This document shows, piece by piece, positions 1 through 8,625 of a stretch of DNA of 64,000 bases. A program made the position numbers and the translations under genes. Every line of letters starts with the position of its first letter. Position 1 is the stretch's first letter. The DNA comes from Meridianimarinicoccus roseus (GTDB lineage: Bacteria; Pseudomonadota; Alphaproteobacteria; Rhodobacterales; Rhodobacteraceae). Under the pieces are notes generated by a model that was not told the origin of the DNA, did not search any database, and was given only the letters and a program-made list of their open reading frames with translations. The stretch covers positions 124,001-188,000 of the forward strand of contig NZ_QGKU01000038.1 of assembly GCF_003172915.1 (NCBI RefSeq), given 5' to 3'.

Positions 1-1
1 G

Positions 2-565
2 CAGGATCCGAAGATCGCCTGGAAGGCGGAGGCCGAGAACGAGTTGCTGGTCGCCTTGCGGGACGGCGATCTCATCGCGCAGGGCCGCTACACCGAGGAT
101 CGGCCGAACGGCTGGGGCTACGGCGCGAGCAGCGGGTTCGGCCTGCATTCGGGCTACCACACCAGCATCCGACCCGAGCAGTGGCGGGAGGGTCAGTGCC
201 ATCTGGGGCGCCTGGCCGCGCGGGACTGGGAGTTCATCGACATCCGCATGCCGCGCTTTCTCGTGAAGGCGATCTGGCCGGACTACGTTCCCGAGGTCGT
301 CAGCCCTGCAGAGGGTGCGGGCGCGGCACCGTACACCACACCCTATCTCGAGCTGATGCAGGCGGCGATCGCGAAGTTCGGGATCACGGCCGAGACGCAG
401 GGCAAGAAGGACTGCCTCGTCGACTGGTTCCTCGAGCAGCAGATCGAGGGCGAGCCCGTGTCGAACAAGCTCGCCGATGCCATGGCCACGCTGATCCGGC
501 TGCCGTCGGCGCAGCGCGGCGGGGCCAAGCGGGTAATGGGCCCGGATCTGCGGCAGACCGGCTGA
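2..565 (+). CDS. Hypothetical protein, 5' end outside window
   Basis: The reading frame is open to the first bases of the window, so this is the C-terminal part (about 187 residues) of a longer protein. I do not recognise a domain. It is soluble-looking and rich in Trp, Tyr and acidic residues, with no membrane segment or signal peptide. It ends about 20 bases before the parDE promoter. Codon use matches the high-GC neighbours. The internal TTG at 44 is not needed as a start because the frame continues upstream. Confidence 0.6.
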   Translation, partial: QDPKIAWKAEAENELLVALRDGDLIAQGRYTEDRPNGWGYGASSGFGLHSGYHTSIRPEQWREGQCHLGRLAARDWEFIDIRMPRFLVKAIWPDYVPEVVSPAEGAGAAPYTTPYLELMQAAIAKFGITAETQGKKDCLVDWFLEQQIEGEPVSNKLADAMATLIRLPSAQRGGAKRVMGPDLRQTG

Positions 566-584
566 CGCGCGCCGCCTCCGCTGG

Positions 585-617
585 TCGACATCGCGCAGTG
601 ACTGGCATATATTGCCA
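585..617 (+). promoter_or_regulatory. parDE promoter with operator palindrome
   Basis: A -35-like TCGACA (585-590) is followed after 17 bases by a -10-like TATATT (608-613). The -10 box lies inside the palindrome TGGCATATATTGCCA (603-617). A palindrome over the -10 box just upstream of an antitoxin gene is the usual layout for autorepression by ParD or ParDE. This was read by eye; no transcription start has been mapped. Confidence 0.6.
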
Positions 618-638
618 ATGCGCTCGAGGGAGATGCTG

Positions 639-896
639 ATGCCGACCCGCAATGTCGTCCTGACCGACAGCCAGACCGACCTGATCGACCGACTGATTGC
701 CGATGGCCGCTACCAGAATGCGTCGGAGGCGCTGCGCGCCGGGCTTCGTCTGCTGGAGCGCGAGGAGGCGGAGATGACCGCCTTGCGTGACCGGCTCGCC
801 GCGGGGCTGGAGGAGGCACGCTCGGGTGTGCTCGCCGAGGGCTCCGGTGAGGACGCGATCCGCAGGGCCTTTGCCGCCACGCGCACCGCGTCCTGA
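639..896 (+). CDS. parD: ParD-type antitoxin
   Basis: The product is an 85-residue ribbon-helix-helix protein. Its N-terminal strand (PTRNVVLTDSQ) and the helix pair around GRYQNASEALRAGLRLLE are typical of ParD/CopG antitoxins. The acidic C-terminal tail would wrap the toxin. The start at 639 was chosen because GAGGGAG (625-631) sits about 8 bases upstream; starts at 612 or 618 would overlap the promoter palindrome. The stop codon overlaps the start of parE by one base, so the two are translationally coupled. Confidence 0.85.
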   Translation: MPTRNVVLTDSQTDLIDRLIADGRYQNASEALRAGLRLLEREEAEMTALRDRLAAGLEEARSGVLAEGSGEDAIRRAFAATRTAS

Positions 897-1240
897 TGCC
901 GAAGCCGTGGCGGCTGACGCGGCAGGCGGAACGGTCGCTCGTCGAGATTGCCCGCTGGACGCTGGAGACCTTCGGGCCGCGCCAGGCCGAGGCATACGAG
1001 GCAGACCTCATCGCGCGCTGCGCCGCGATCGCGTCCGGTGAAGCACCCTCGCAGGACTGCCGCCGACTCATCGATCCTGACCTGCCGGAGGATCTGCGCG
1101 TCACGCGGGCGGGGCAGCATTTCATCGTGTTCGTCGAGATGCCGGAGCAGGTGATCGTCGTCGACGTGCTCCACAGCCGCTCTGACCTCTCGCGACGGCT
1201 GGCGGCATTGGGTCCGCCGAAGGATCCGGAACAGCCCTGA
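896..1240 (+). CDS. parE: ParE/RelE-family toxin
   Basis: The 114-residue basic protein matches the ParE-type fold: an N-terminal helical pair (RQAERSLVEIARWTLETFG), a central acidic/basic helix, and a C-terminal strand pair ending VIVVDVLHSRSDLSRRL, where the family carries its conserved basic residues. Characterised ParE toxins poison DNA gyrase; RelE relatives cleave mRNA. Which applies here cannot be read from sequence. The start overlaps the parD stop. The pair probably stabilises the surrounding mobile DNA. Confidence 0.85.
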   Translation: MPKPWRLTRQAERSLVEIARWTLETFGPRQAEAYEADLIARCAAIASGEAPSQDCRRLIDPDLPEDLRVTRAGQHFIVFVEMPEQVIVVDVLHSRSDLSRRLAALGPPKDPEQP

Positions 1241-1254
1241 CAGTGGCCAACTCC

Positions 1255-1442
1255 AAGGGGTGAGCCCACGGCATCGGCTTCCCGATGAAGGGCGGAACCG
1301 TTCACCCTGTTCGCGCGGACGAGGGATCACCCCTCTGATCGGGCACCGCTGCCAGGGGCGCTCTGGACCGGTCATTTGGCCCTTGGGCTCCACCCATGAA
1401 CTGATGTGATTTCAATATCTTGCTTGAAGGGGTCACCCCTTT
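1255..1442 (+). repeat. Cluster of TCACCCC half-sites and palindromes in a 400-base gap
   Basis: The stretch 1241-1639 has no convincing gene. It holds AAGGGGTGA (1255-1263), the palindrome GAGGGATCACCCCTC (1321-1335), the perfect palindrome AAGGGGTCACCCCTT (1428-1442), and a looser TCACCCT near 1306. These share a TCACCCC half-site in both orientations. The location directly upstream of a replication protein suggests operators or iterons, which is inference. Confidence 0.45.
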
Positions 1443-1639
1443 CCGGCGCGATGGCTTGCGGCCGGGCGGACCGGTTCCGACGTCGCGAGAGCGCTCTGAT
1501 GCGCGGCAGAACCGAGGGCAACGACGCCCTTCAACCGGTTCCGCAGCCCCGTGTCCGCCCGTCTCCGCAACTTCTTGCGCCATGCCGCATCGGCCAATCG
1601 GCCCACCGGTGTGCGTGCTCCCGTTCCGCGGGGGCGGCG

Positions 1640-4600
1640 ATGAGCGGGTGGGACTGGCGGGCCTTCGATGCCGAGCTGCGCGCGCGCGTGCCGGAGCTCG
1701 CGGTGGAGCTTCTGGGCAAGCCCACCTTCCGCGCGGGCCAGGAGTGGCGCTGGGGGCGCAAGGGCAGCCTGTCGGTCGTCGTCGGTGGCGCGCGGGCGGG
1801 GATGTGGTTCGATCACGAGGAAGGCCGGGGCGGCTGGTTTTCGGATCTCGTCGGCCGCGACCTCGGCATGGCGCGCGAGGATGCCACCGACTGGATTGCC
1901 GACCGGATCGGCATGGCGGCGCTGCCCCGGCCGGCTCGTCAGCGGTCGGCACCGGGAGCAACGCCCGCAAACGATCCGGGCGAGCCGCCCACGGCACCGG
2001 CCACGGCGCCGCGCGAGACTCCTCCCGATGACGACACCGCGCCCGCGCCGAACCGCGCGGATGAGGCCGCCGCACGCGCGGCCCGGATCTGGGACAGCGC
2101 CCGGCCCGCCCCGGAGGACCATCCCTATCTTGTCGCCAAGCAGGCCGCGCCGCTCGCCCTGCGCATGGACGCCGGCCGCCGGCTCGTCGTGCCGTTGCAG
2201 GACATCGACGGTCGGATCCACAGTCTCGAGACCATCGCGCCGGACGGGGCCAAGCGTTTCCTGGCTGGTGGCGCGAAGAAGGGGCACTTCGCCGTGGTGG
2301 CCGCGGAGCCGGGGCCGCTCGGGGAGCCCGCAGGCCCTGTCCTGGTCTGCGAGGGCTGGGCGACCGGCGCCAGCCTGCACATGGCGACCGGCCATACCGT
2401 GATCGTGGCCATGGACGCGGGCAACCTGATGCCGGTCGCCAAGGCGCTGCGCGCCCGGTTCCCAGACGCCGACCTCGTCGTCGTCGCCGACAACGACCTC
2501 AAGCCCGACCGCGACAGCAACGCCGGCGTCGATGCAGCCCGCAAGGTCGCGCTCGCGGTTGACGGCCGTCTGGCCGTGCCGGACAGCCCGGGTGATGCCA
2601 ACGACCTCTTTTGCGCCGAGGGACCGGACGCCGTCGCGGCGCTCGTGGCAGGTGCCGCCCGGATTCCGCCGCCCCCGCCGACCTATCCCGCACCGGTCCT
2701 CACGCCGGACGAGGCCCGCGCGAGCCTCGCCGAGGCGATCGACCGATTCATGGCCGCGATCCCGGACTATTGGGCGGCCGTCGAGGCCGCACAGGAGGAG
2801 GCGACGAACCCTGACGCCAATCGCGACCCGCTGGATTTCAACGTGGTGGCGCGCGCGGCGCTGCCGCCGCTTCTCGGCCTGCCGGTCGATGTGGGTCTCG
2901 GCAAGACCTCGAACGCGCGCACCGCCATCGCCGAGCTGATCGGCTCGGGCGGGATCGGCACGCGCAAGGTCGTCTATGCCGTCCCGCGCCACGATCTCGG
3001 CGCGGAGCAGGTCGCGGAGCTCAAAGCACTCGGCCTCAACGCCATGCTCTGGAAAGGCCGCACCGCGCCCGATCCGACCGACGACAATCCCGACCAGCTC
3101 ATGTGCCTCGACACCGAGGCGACCTTCGACGCGCTCGAGATCGAGCATCCGGTCGAGCAGAGCTGCTGCAAGGTCAAGAACGGGGCGGAACTGCTGCTCT
3201 GCCCGTGGTTCCACGACTGCGGCTACCAGCGCCAGAAGCCGCTGGCGCAGGCGGCGCAGGTCATCGTCTGCGCCCATGACAGCCTCTTCCACATGAAGCC
3301 GCAGGCCATCGGCGAAGTCGGGCTGCTCGTCATCGACGAGGGCTTCTGGCAGTCGGGCCTGCGCGGTCTCGACGGCAAGGCGACGCTCACGCAGGACGGG
3401 CTGGAGCCCGGCCGCACCTCGCTTACCTGCTACAATGGCAAGGGCAAGATGGACGTCGGCGCCACGGCCGACCTCATCGCCGCGCGCGAGCGGCTCTGCA
3501 AGGCGCTGCGGGTCACGGAGCCGGGTCCGCTGCGTCTGGGTCTCCTCGAAGCCGTCGGTCTCACCCCGGAGGACTGCCGCCATGCCGCGACGCTGGAACG
3601 TCGCCGGATGCGCGATGCGGGCCTGCGTCCGGGCATGTCGCCGGTCGAGCGGCGCAAGCGGATCGAGGCGGTCCTGCCGCCGGCGGGCGAGCCGTGGGCG
3701 CCGACGGGGCGTTGCGCCACGCTCTGGCTGATCCTCGCCGAGGCGCTGGAGAACGGCCATGACGCGGCCGGCGCGGAGCTCGTGCACGAGATGACCGAGG
3801 CGGGCTCCGTCCGCGCGCTCCGCCTGCGCTGGCGCAGCACCATGAGGAAAGGCTGGGCGGTCCAGGCGCCGATCCTGCATCTCGACGCGACGCTGCGCCC
3901 GGAACTGGTGCAGACCTACCTGCCACGGATCGACATCGGCGCGCCCGTCGCCGCGCGCCAGCCCCATGTCCGCATCCGCCAGGTGACCGGCAGCCCGACC
4001 TCGGCCCGCGCCCTGACGCCCGCCGACAATGCGCCCGAGCGCGACCGCAAGGCCGCGGCGACCCGGCTGCGCGACCTCCGCGCCTGGATCGACCTCCGGG
4101 CCCGGCAGTGCCATCGCCCCGGCCAGGCGGTCGATCTGCTCGTCATCGGACAGAAGGCCGCCATCGACGCCCTGCGATCGGCCGGCCTGCCGCCGCGGGT
4201 CGAGGCGGTGCATTTCAACGCGCTGAGCGGGCTCGACCGCTGGGGCGGGATCGGCGGCATGGTGATCCTCGGTCGCACGCTACCTGCGCCACGAACGGTC
4301 GAACTCAATGCCATGGCGCTGACCGGTCGCGAGCCCGCGCCCAACCCGGCGGACGCGGGCTGGTGGTATCCGACGGTCGAGCGCCGCGTGCGGCTCGCCG
4401 GCGACCGGACCGCGCCGCTCGCGATGGAGGAACACGCCGATCCGATCGTCGAGTCGGTGCGCTGGAGCATCTGCGAGGGCGAGCTGATCCAGGCGATGGG
4501 CCGCGGGCGCGGCGTCAATCGCACCGCCGCCACACCGCTCGAGATCGACCTGCTCACGGACGTGGTCCTGCCGGTGACCGTCGACGCGCTGGTGCCGTGG

Positions 4601-5131
4601 GCCGACCTCCGCCCGACCCGGCGTGACCTGATGGCGCTCACTGGCATCGTGCTCGAGAACGCGGCCGACATGGCCGCATGCTTCCCGGAGCTCTGGCCGA
4701 CCCGCGAGGCCGCGAAGAAGGACGGCCAGAGGAAGGGGACAAATGACTATTATAGAGACCTCCATAATAGCAGAATGTCCCCATCCTCGGCGGAGGTGAC
4801 CTATCGCCCGGAAGGTCCCGGCCATCGTGCCCGCACCGCCCGCGTCGATCTCTCCCGCATCCCCGACCCGGAAGCCTGGCTCACCAACCGGCTCGGGCCG
4901 CTCGCCAGCTTCGAAATCTGTCACAGCGTGGGCGCCGACCTCGACGCGCCCGATCCCGCCGACGCTGCGCATCTCGACGCTCTCGCATCCCGCCTGACCG
5001 CCAGCATGCAGGCCGTTCTTGCCGCGCGCCGTGCGGCCCTCGACGCGCTGTCCACACGGCTGGAGGCCGCAAAGCCCGCTGCCCAGCGACACGCGCACCA
5101 CCCCCAACCAGAAAAGGAGACCGAGGCATGA
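1640..5131 (+). CDS. Toprim primase-helicase, phage/plasmid replication protein
   Basis: This 1163-residue protein joins a primase half to a helicase half. Near residues 35-80 is a primase-like N-terminal region; a Toprim core follows with VLVCEGWATGAS near 234 and the acidic VVVADND near 280. The helicase half has a Walker A-like VGLGKT near 417, a Walker B LLVIDEGF near 562 and GRGRGVNRT just after residue 948. The architecture recalls P4 alpha and N15 RepA. The ATG at 1640 follows a G-rich stretch and begins the conserved domain; the frame is open back to 1406. A 48-bp palindrome lies in the coding sequence at 4735-4782. The stop overlaps the next start (ATGA). Confidence 0.75.
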   Translation: MSGWDWRAFDAELRARVPELAVELLGKPTFRAGQEWRWGRKGSLSVVVGGARAGMWFDHEEGRGGWFSDLVGRDLGMAREDATDWIADRIGMAALPRPARQRSAPGATPANDPGEPPTAPATAPRETPPDDDTAPAPNRADEAAARAARIWDSARPAPEDHPYLVAKQAAPLALRMDAGRRLVVPLQDIDGRIHSLETIAPDGAKRFLAGGAKKGHFAVVAAEPGPLGEPAGPVLVCEGWATGASLHMATGHTVIVAMDAGNLMPVAKALRARFPDADLVVVADNDLKPDRDSNAGVDAARKVALAVDGRLAVPDSPGDANDLFCAEGPDAVAALVAGAARIPPPPPTYPAPVLTPDEARASLAEAIDRFMAAIPDYWAAVEAAQEEATNPDANRDPLDFNVVARAALPPLLGLPVDVGLGKTSNARTAIAELIGSGGIGTRKVVYAVPRHDLGAEQVAELKALGLNAMLWKGRTAPDPTDDNPDQLMCLDTEATFDALEIEHPVEQSCCKVKNGAELLLCPWFHDCGYQRQKPLAQAAQVIVCAHDSLFHMKPQAIGEVGLLVIDEGFWQSGLRGLDGKATLTQDGLEPGRTSLTCYNGKGKMDVGATADLIAARERLCKALRVTEPGPLRLGLLEAVGLTPEDCRHAATLERRRMRDAGLRPGMSPVERRKRIEAVLPPAGEPWAPTGRCATLWLILAEALENGHDAAGAELVHEMTEAGSVRALRLRWRSTMRKGWAVQAPILHLDATLRPELVQTYLPRIDIGAPVAARQPHVRIRQVTGSPTSARALTPADNAPERDRKAAATRLRDLRAWIDLRARQCHRPGQAVDLLVIGQKAAIDALRSAGLPPRVEAVHFNALSGLDRWGGIGGMVILGRTLPAPRTVELNAMALTGREPAPNPADAGWWYPTVERRVRLAGDRTAPLAMEEHADPIVESVRWSICEGELIQAMGRGRGVNRTAATPLEIDLLTDVVLPVTVDALVPWADLRPTRRDLMALTGIVLENAADMAACFPELWPTREAAKKDGQRKGTNDYYRDLHNSRMSPSSAEVTYRPEGPGHRARTARVDLSRIPDPEAWLTNRLGPLASFEICHSVGADLDAPDPADAAHLDALASRLTASMQAVLAARRAALDALSTRLEAAKPAAQRHAHHPQPEKETEA
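4735..4782. repeat. AT-rich palindrome inside the primase-helicase gene
   Basis: The outer arms GGGGACA (4735-4741) and TGTCCCC (4776-4782) enclose inner arms CTATTAT (4747-4753) and ATAATAG (4764-4770) around a 10-base loop. The block is far more AT-rich than the gene around it and is translated in frame. It starts 84 residues after the GELIQAMGRGRG motif. A different palindrome occupies the matching place in the second primase-helicase at 59492-59544. Confidence 0.85.
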
Positions 5132-5655
5132 GCTACGACAGATTGCGCCTCTACGACGCCGGCCGCTTCCACGACACGGACCTGCCCGACTGGTACCGCG
5201 AGGCTGAAAGATTGAGCGAGACCGAGCATGGCGATTTCCACCGGGCCTTCGACCGCGTGCTCGACTGCGAGCACACGCTCCTGACCGAGGAGGGCCTGCT
5301 GGGCGGCGCGCTCGAGATCCGGTTCTGGCCGAGCGAGATCCACGGCGTCTTCGTGCTGATCGAGACGCCGCTCTCCTTCGTGGAGCATGTCATCGTCCCG
5401 AACCCGGCCGACTGGCTGCCCTTCCTCTCCCGACACCTCGCCCCGCTCATCGGGGTCGCCAACCAGAGCTCCCTGATCGCGCTCCACGGCAGGATCGGCA
5501 ACGCCTTCATCGCCTGGGCGCGCCACGGCAAGGGCAGCCATATCGGTCGCGAAACGGGCGAGAGCCGGATCGACCTCGACAACGACCGCGACCGTCGCCG
5601 GGCCCAGCAGGCCCGCGCGGCCATGGAGCGGGCCAGGCAGGAGGGCCGGACATGA
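5128..5655 (+). CDS. Hypothetical protein in the primase operon
   Basis: The product has 175 residues and no family that I recognise. It is soluble, with aromatic-rich stretches (YREAERL, EIRFWPSEIHGVFVLIE) and a highly charged basic C-terminal helix. It starts at an ATGA overlap with the primase-helicase stop and has a good AAAGGAG site just upstream. It ends in another ATGA overlap with the next gene, so these genes are one translationally coupled operon. A role in replication of the element is only suggested by position. Confidence 0.7.
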   Translation: MSYDRLRLYDAGRFHDTDLPDWYREAERLSETEHGDFHRAFDRVLDCEHTLLTEEGLLGGALEIRFWPSEIHGVFVLIETPLSFVEHVIVPNPADWLPFLSRHLAPLIGVANQSSLIALHGRIGNAFIAWARHGKGSHIGRETGESRIDLDNDRDRRRAQQARAAMERARQEGRT

Positions 5656-6083
5656 GCCAGCATCGCCATATCGGTCTCGAACGCTTGGACGGTGAGGACA
5701 TCGGCCGGGATCCTCGCACCATGTCTGCCCACGAGCTGGAGTTTCTGGGCCACGCCCGTGTCTCGCCGCTGCGCGCCCTGCGGCTGAAATGCCTCGATTG
5801 CTGCAACGGCTCGGCGAAGGAGGTGCGGCTCTGCACGGCCGTGGATTGCCCCAGCTGGCCGTTCCGGATGGGAAAGAACCCGTGGCGCAGACCTCTCGGC
5901 GGCGAAGAACGCGCCAAGCGCCAGGCGCGGTTCGCAGGCAAGATCACCGTAGCGCCGTCGGACGCCCAGAAAACTGGGGGCGAATTCGGCGCCCCGCATC
6001 TGGGTAGGGCGAGAGACCCGGACGCGCCGACTTCGGCTTTTCCTGCCAGCGTGCTGGACGGAAACACGGGAGGTGCATCATGA
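5652..6083 (+). CDS. Small Cys-motif (putative zinc-binding) protein
   Basis: This 143-residue protein contains a compact cysteine cluster, CLDCCNGSAKEVRLC with a further Cys in AVDCPSWPF, which could bind zinc. The motif is followed by FRMGKNPWR and a basic region, suggesting nucleic acid contact. Proteins with this pattern are, to my knowledge, frequent in alphaproteobacterial prophages and lack an assigned function. It is coupled by ATGA overlaps on both sides. Confidence 0.65.
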   Translation: MSQHRHIGLERLDGEDIGRDPRTMSAHELEFLGHARVSPLRALRLKCLDCCNGSAKEVRLCTAVDCPSWPFRMGKNPWRRPLGGEERAKRQARFAGKITVAPSDAQKTGGEFGAPHLGRARDPDAPTSAFPASVLDGNTGGAS

Positions 6084-6331
6084 AGACCATGCGCTGGCAT
6101 CCTCCGGGCTATGGCGGCGAGCGCCGCGACGCGGACCGCGTCAAACGCGACGGCTGGCGGGGTGAGGCGGGACCGTGGCCCCAGTGGGGCCGCGTAAGCC
6201 CGCCGAACGGCGTGCTGGCCATCTCCATCGACGACGAGCGTCTCAGCTGGCCAGAGCGGGAACTGATCCGACAGCTGGGTGAGAAGTTGTATGGGCCGAG
6301 AAACCGCGAGGCCGATGCGCCCCAGCCGTGA
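6080..6331 (+). CDS. Small hypothetical protein, last gene of the primase operon
   Basis: The 83-residue product is rich in Trp, Arg and Gly at its N-terminus and has a short acidic segment (ISIDDERLSWPERELIRQLGE). No domain is recognised. It starts at an ATGA overlap with the preceding gene, which supports it being real despite its size. It closes a run of four overlapping genes that begins with the primase-helicase. Confidence 0.55.
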   Translation: MKTMRWHPPGYGGERRDADRVKRDGWRGEAGPWPQWGRVSPPNGVLAISIDDERLSWPERELIRQLGEKLYGPRNREADAPQP

Positions 6332-6678
6332 CCGGACTCCCTCTGGACCCTGGAATCCACACCGGGGTCCAGTCGGGGTCCACCCCGCCAACCCGTTGAA
6401 GTTTCTGGTTCCTTCTGGGCCAACACGTATACGGGAGGGCGCAGCGCGCAATATCGCCAGCGACAGGGTCGTTTTTTTGGGAAGCCACCCCGGAATCCGG
6501 TGTCCGGCGGATGCCCGGAAAGCGCAATGATCGTTGGAGGTCGAGAGGCTTGCGTGGTGGACTCCGCGGTGGATCCGGAATCCACGTGGTATCCAATGGA
6601 GTCCATCAACGGAAAGCAATCAGGATCGCTCACAATTCCAGCATGCGCTAGGATTTGCAATGTGGAGGTTTGCACGAG
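6332..6678. other. Intergenic stretch with nested inverted repeats
   Basis: No gene is supported in these 347 bases. It holds an 8-bp hairpin, CTGGACCC (6343-6350) with GGGTCCAG (6365-6372), and a longer dyad, TGGACTCC (6558-6565) with GGAGTCCA (6598-6605), enclosing GTGGATCCGGAATCCAC. Both parts carry GGACTCC and GGAATCCAC, so they look like diverged direct copies. They could be regulatory sites for the flanking genes or remnants of a mobile repeat. Confidence 0.4.
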
Positions 6679-7308
6679 ATGACTGGCGGACAGAAACACT
6701 GGGACGACGTCTACGGCGCGAGGTCGGAAGACGAACTGACCTGGTTCGAGGCCACGCCCGCTCTGTCGCTCGAACTCGTCCGTGCGCATCTGCATCCGGG
6801 CGATCCGTTCATCGACATCGGCGCCGGCGCATCGCGTCTCGTCGATGTCCTGCTCGGGGAGGGGTTTGGCCCTCTCACCGTGCTGGACTTGTCGGGCGCC
6901 GCACTGGCGGTCAGCAGACAGCGTCTCGGCGCTCGGGGCGAGAGCATCGCATGGATCGAGGCGGACATCACGACGTGGGAGCCGGACCGGACCTACGCCG
7001 TCTGGCACGACCGTGCGGTATTCCACTTTCTGACCGCGGCAGAAGACCGTGCCGGTTACGCTCGCACGCTGTCGGCTGCCCTGCGCCCGGGTGGGATCGC
7101 GATCATCGCGACCTTCGCGGACGACGGACCGGAGAAATGCTCGGGCCTGCCCGTTGTGCGCTATGCGCCCGAGGCGCTGGCGCAGGAACTCGACAGGCTG
7201 CTGCCGGGCCGGTACGAGACGCTCGACGCACGACGCCACATGCACATCACGCCGAAGGGCAACCGGCAAAGCTTCCAGTACAGCGTCTTCCGGAAGACAG
7301 ATCGGTGA
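6679..7308 (+). CDS. Class I SAM-dependent methyltransferase
   Basis: The 209-residue protein has the SAM-binding motif I FIDIGAGASRLVD near residues 36-48, followed by the acidic LTVLDLSGAAL and a motif IV region AVWHDRAVFHFL. The fold matches small class I methyltransferases acting on small molecules; HWDDVYG at the start is typical of the family. The substrate cannot be inferred. The ATG at 6679 was preferred because TGGAGGT lies about 10 bases upstream. It faces the minus-strand DUF3489 gene. Confidence 0.8.
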   Translation: MTGGQKHWDDVYGARSEDELTWFEATPALSLELVRAHLHPGDPFIDIGAGASRLVDVLLGEGFGPLTVLDLSGAALAVSRQRLGARGESIAWIEADITTWEPDRTYAVWHDRAVFHFLTAAEDRAGYARTLSAALRPGGIAIIATFADDGPEKCSGLPVVRYAPEALAQELDRLLPGRYETLDARRHMHITPKGNRQSFQYSVFRKTDR

Positions 7309-7366
7309 GACGGGAGCCGCCGCCCCATGCGGGACGGCGGCATTGGGACCGACGTGACGTGCGGCG

Positions 7367-7954
7367 TCAGTCGCGCGGCAGGCTGTAGACCCGCCCGCGG
7401 CCCTCGACCTTCTCGGAGGTCACTTCGAGCCCGAGCTTCTTCTTGAGCGCGCCGGCGAACGCGCCTCGGACCGTGTGCGGCTGCCACCCTGTTTCGGCGA
7501 CGATCTCGTCGATGGTCGCGCCGCCCTCGGCGCGGAGCATCTCGATCAGCTTCGCCTGCTTCGTGCCCGTGCGCGGGGTGCGCGCCTTGGGCGCGGGATC
7601 GGCCTCGGTGGGAGCGTCCTGCGGGGCCTCCGCATAAGGCGCCTCGTCGGCGCCCATGGGCGCGCTGTCGCCGCTCTCCGGCTCGACGCCGATGGCGCCG
7701 AGGCCCGCATTCGTGATGTGCAGGAGGATGGCGTTGCCGTCCTCGTCGTTGCGCCAGATGCGGTTGAGGGCGGCGTCCGCCTTGGTCTGGCTGTCCATCG
7801 TCGTCTCCGCGATCAGCCCGCGCTTCAGCAGCGCGCCCACCACCTTGGCGGCGGCGCCGCCGCGGAGCGAGCCGGGAAGTGGCAGGACGTTGCGGTCCTC
7901 GCGCTGCGCGGCGGCGCTGAGGATGATCGCTTGCGTGTCGGAAAGCTTGGTCAT
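7367..7954 (-). CDS. DUF3489 domain protein
   Basis: The 195-residue protein starts MTKLSDTQAIILSAAAQRE, typical of DUF3489 proteins, and ends in a winged-helix-like block (KLIEMLRAEGGATIDEIVAETGWQPHTVRG) joined by an acidic Pro/Ala-rich linker. The C-terminal helices suggest DNA binding. Such genes often travel with DUF2924 and a serine recombinase in alphaproteobacterial phage-like elements. Here that partner set is about 46 kb away. The start at 7954 has a GGAG upstream. Confidence 0.75.
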   Translation of the reverse strand: MTKLSDTQAIILSAAAQREDRNVLPLPGSLRGGAAAKVVGALLKRGLIAETTMDSQTKADAALNRIWRNDEDGNAILLHITNAGLGAIGVEPESGDSAPMGADEAPYAEAPQDAPTEADPAPKARTPRTGTKQAKLIEMLRAEGGATIDEIVAETGWQPHTVRGAFAGALKKKLGLEVTSEKVEGRGRVYSLPRD

Positions 7955-8049
7955 CTGGGGTCTCCGTGTTCGAGGTCCGCGACATGCGGCGCCTTCTACG
8001 ACCCCGAGCCGCGCAGGGCGCGCGGCGGGAGTTCCGGCGGTGCCGGAGA

Positions 8050-8322
8050 TCAGTCGGCGTGTTCGCCCTCTCCGAAGGCGCTGTCGGTGATGCGCTTCAG
8101 GAGGCTGGCGTAGTGTTCGAGGGTGCCGACTTGGCCCCAGTTCACTTCGTCGGGGTGGGCGTTGAAGTGGTCGGCGCTGAGCGCCTGCAGGCGGGCGAGC
8201 ATCTCGTCGATCTCGGCCTTCTTGCCGATGAAGGCGGCCAATGCGGCTTCCCTGTTCCGGCGCGCCTTCTCGGCGCGGAGTTCGTGTCGCGGGCTGGTGA
8301 TCGGATTCAGGCGCGTGCTCAT
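8050..8322 (-). CDS. Small hypothetical protein next to DUF3489
   Basis: The 90-residue product is mostly helical and charged (RHELRAEKARRNREAALAAFIGKKAEIDEML) with a second short helical part containing WGQVGTLEHYASLLKRI. No catalytic motif is seen. It lies about 95 bases upstream of the DUF3489 gene on the same strand and may share its transcript. I do not assign a function. Confidence 0.55.
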   Translation of the reverse strand: MSTRLNPITSPRHELRAEKARRNREAALAAFIGKKAEIDEMLARLQALSADHFNAHPDEVNWGQVGTLEHYASLLKRITDSAFGEGEHAD

Positions 8323-8433
8323 CGTTGTGGCTCCGGGTGAGTTGCATCGTCCTCGTGGGAATGACGTTCGCTCTGTCCGCGAGGCTTATCAACGATATAA
8401 GCACCTGACTTTGAATGATAATCGGGGCTGGCG

Positions 8434-8625
8434 ATGCAGGGAATGAGCGAGCGCCAGTATGCCGCCCATGTCGGGCTGTCGCGCGGCGTGATGCGAGATG
8501 AGTCCAGGGCTCGGCGGAGAGTGGAAGGGCGCCGTCTGTACGGCCGTCGGGCCGAACGGCAGGCTGGTCATGTACCAGATTGGCAGAAGCGATGCGGAGG
8601 CAGGTTGTTGTCGCTCTCGCAAGAA
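8434..8625 (+). pseudogene. Remnant of a phage 'external origin' HTH gene
   Basis: The frame opens with GMSERQYAAHVGLSRG, which I recognise as the conserved N-terminus of a small phage protein found near terminase genes in Rhodobacterales. After about 25 codons the match is lost. A later piece in another frame (GRLVMY, then DNA resembling the usual DGSIDAEAS region) shows it has suffered frameshifts and a small insertion. The copper island begins just beyond, so this may be one edge of its insertion. The rest of 8626-8937 holds only a hairpin. Confidence 0.5.

Noticed and set aside
1406-1639. N-terminal extension of the Toprim primase-helicase
   Set aside because: The frame is open, but the region contains a palindrome, reads as low-complexity Arg/Pro and lacks a good ribosome site; the conserved part starts at 1640.
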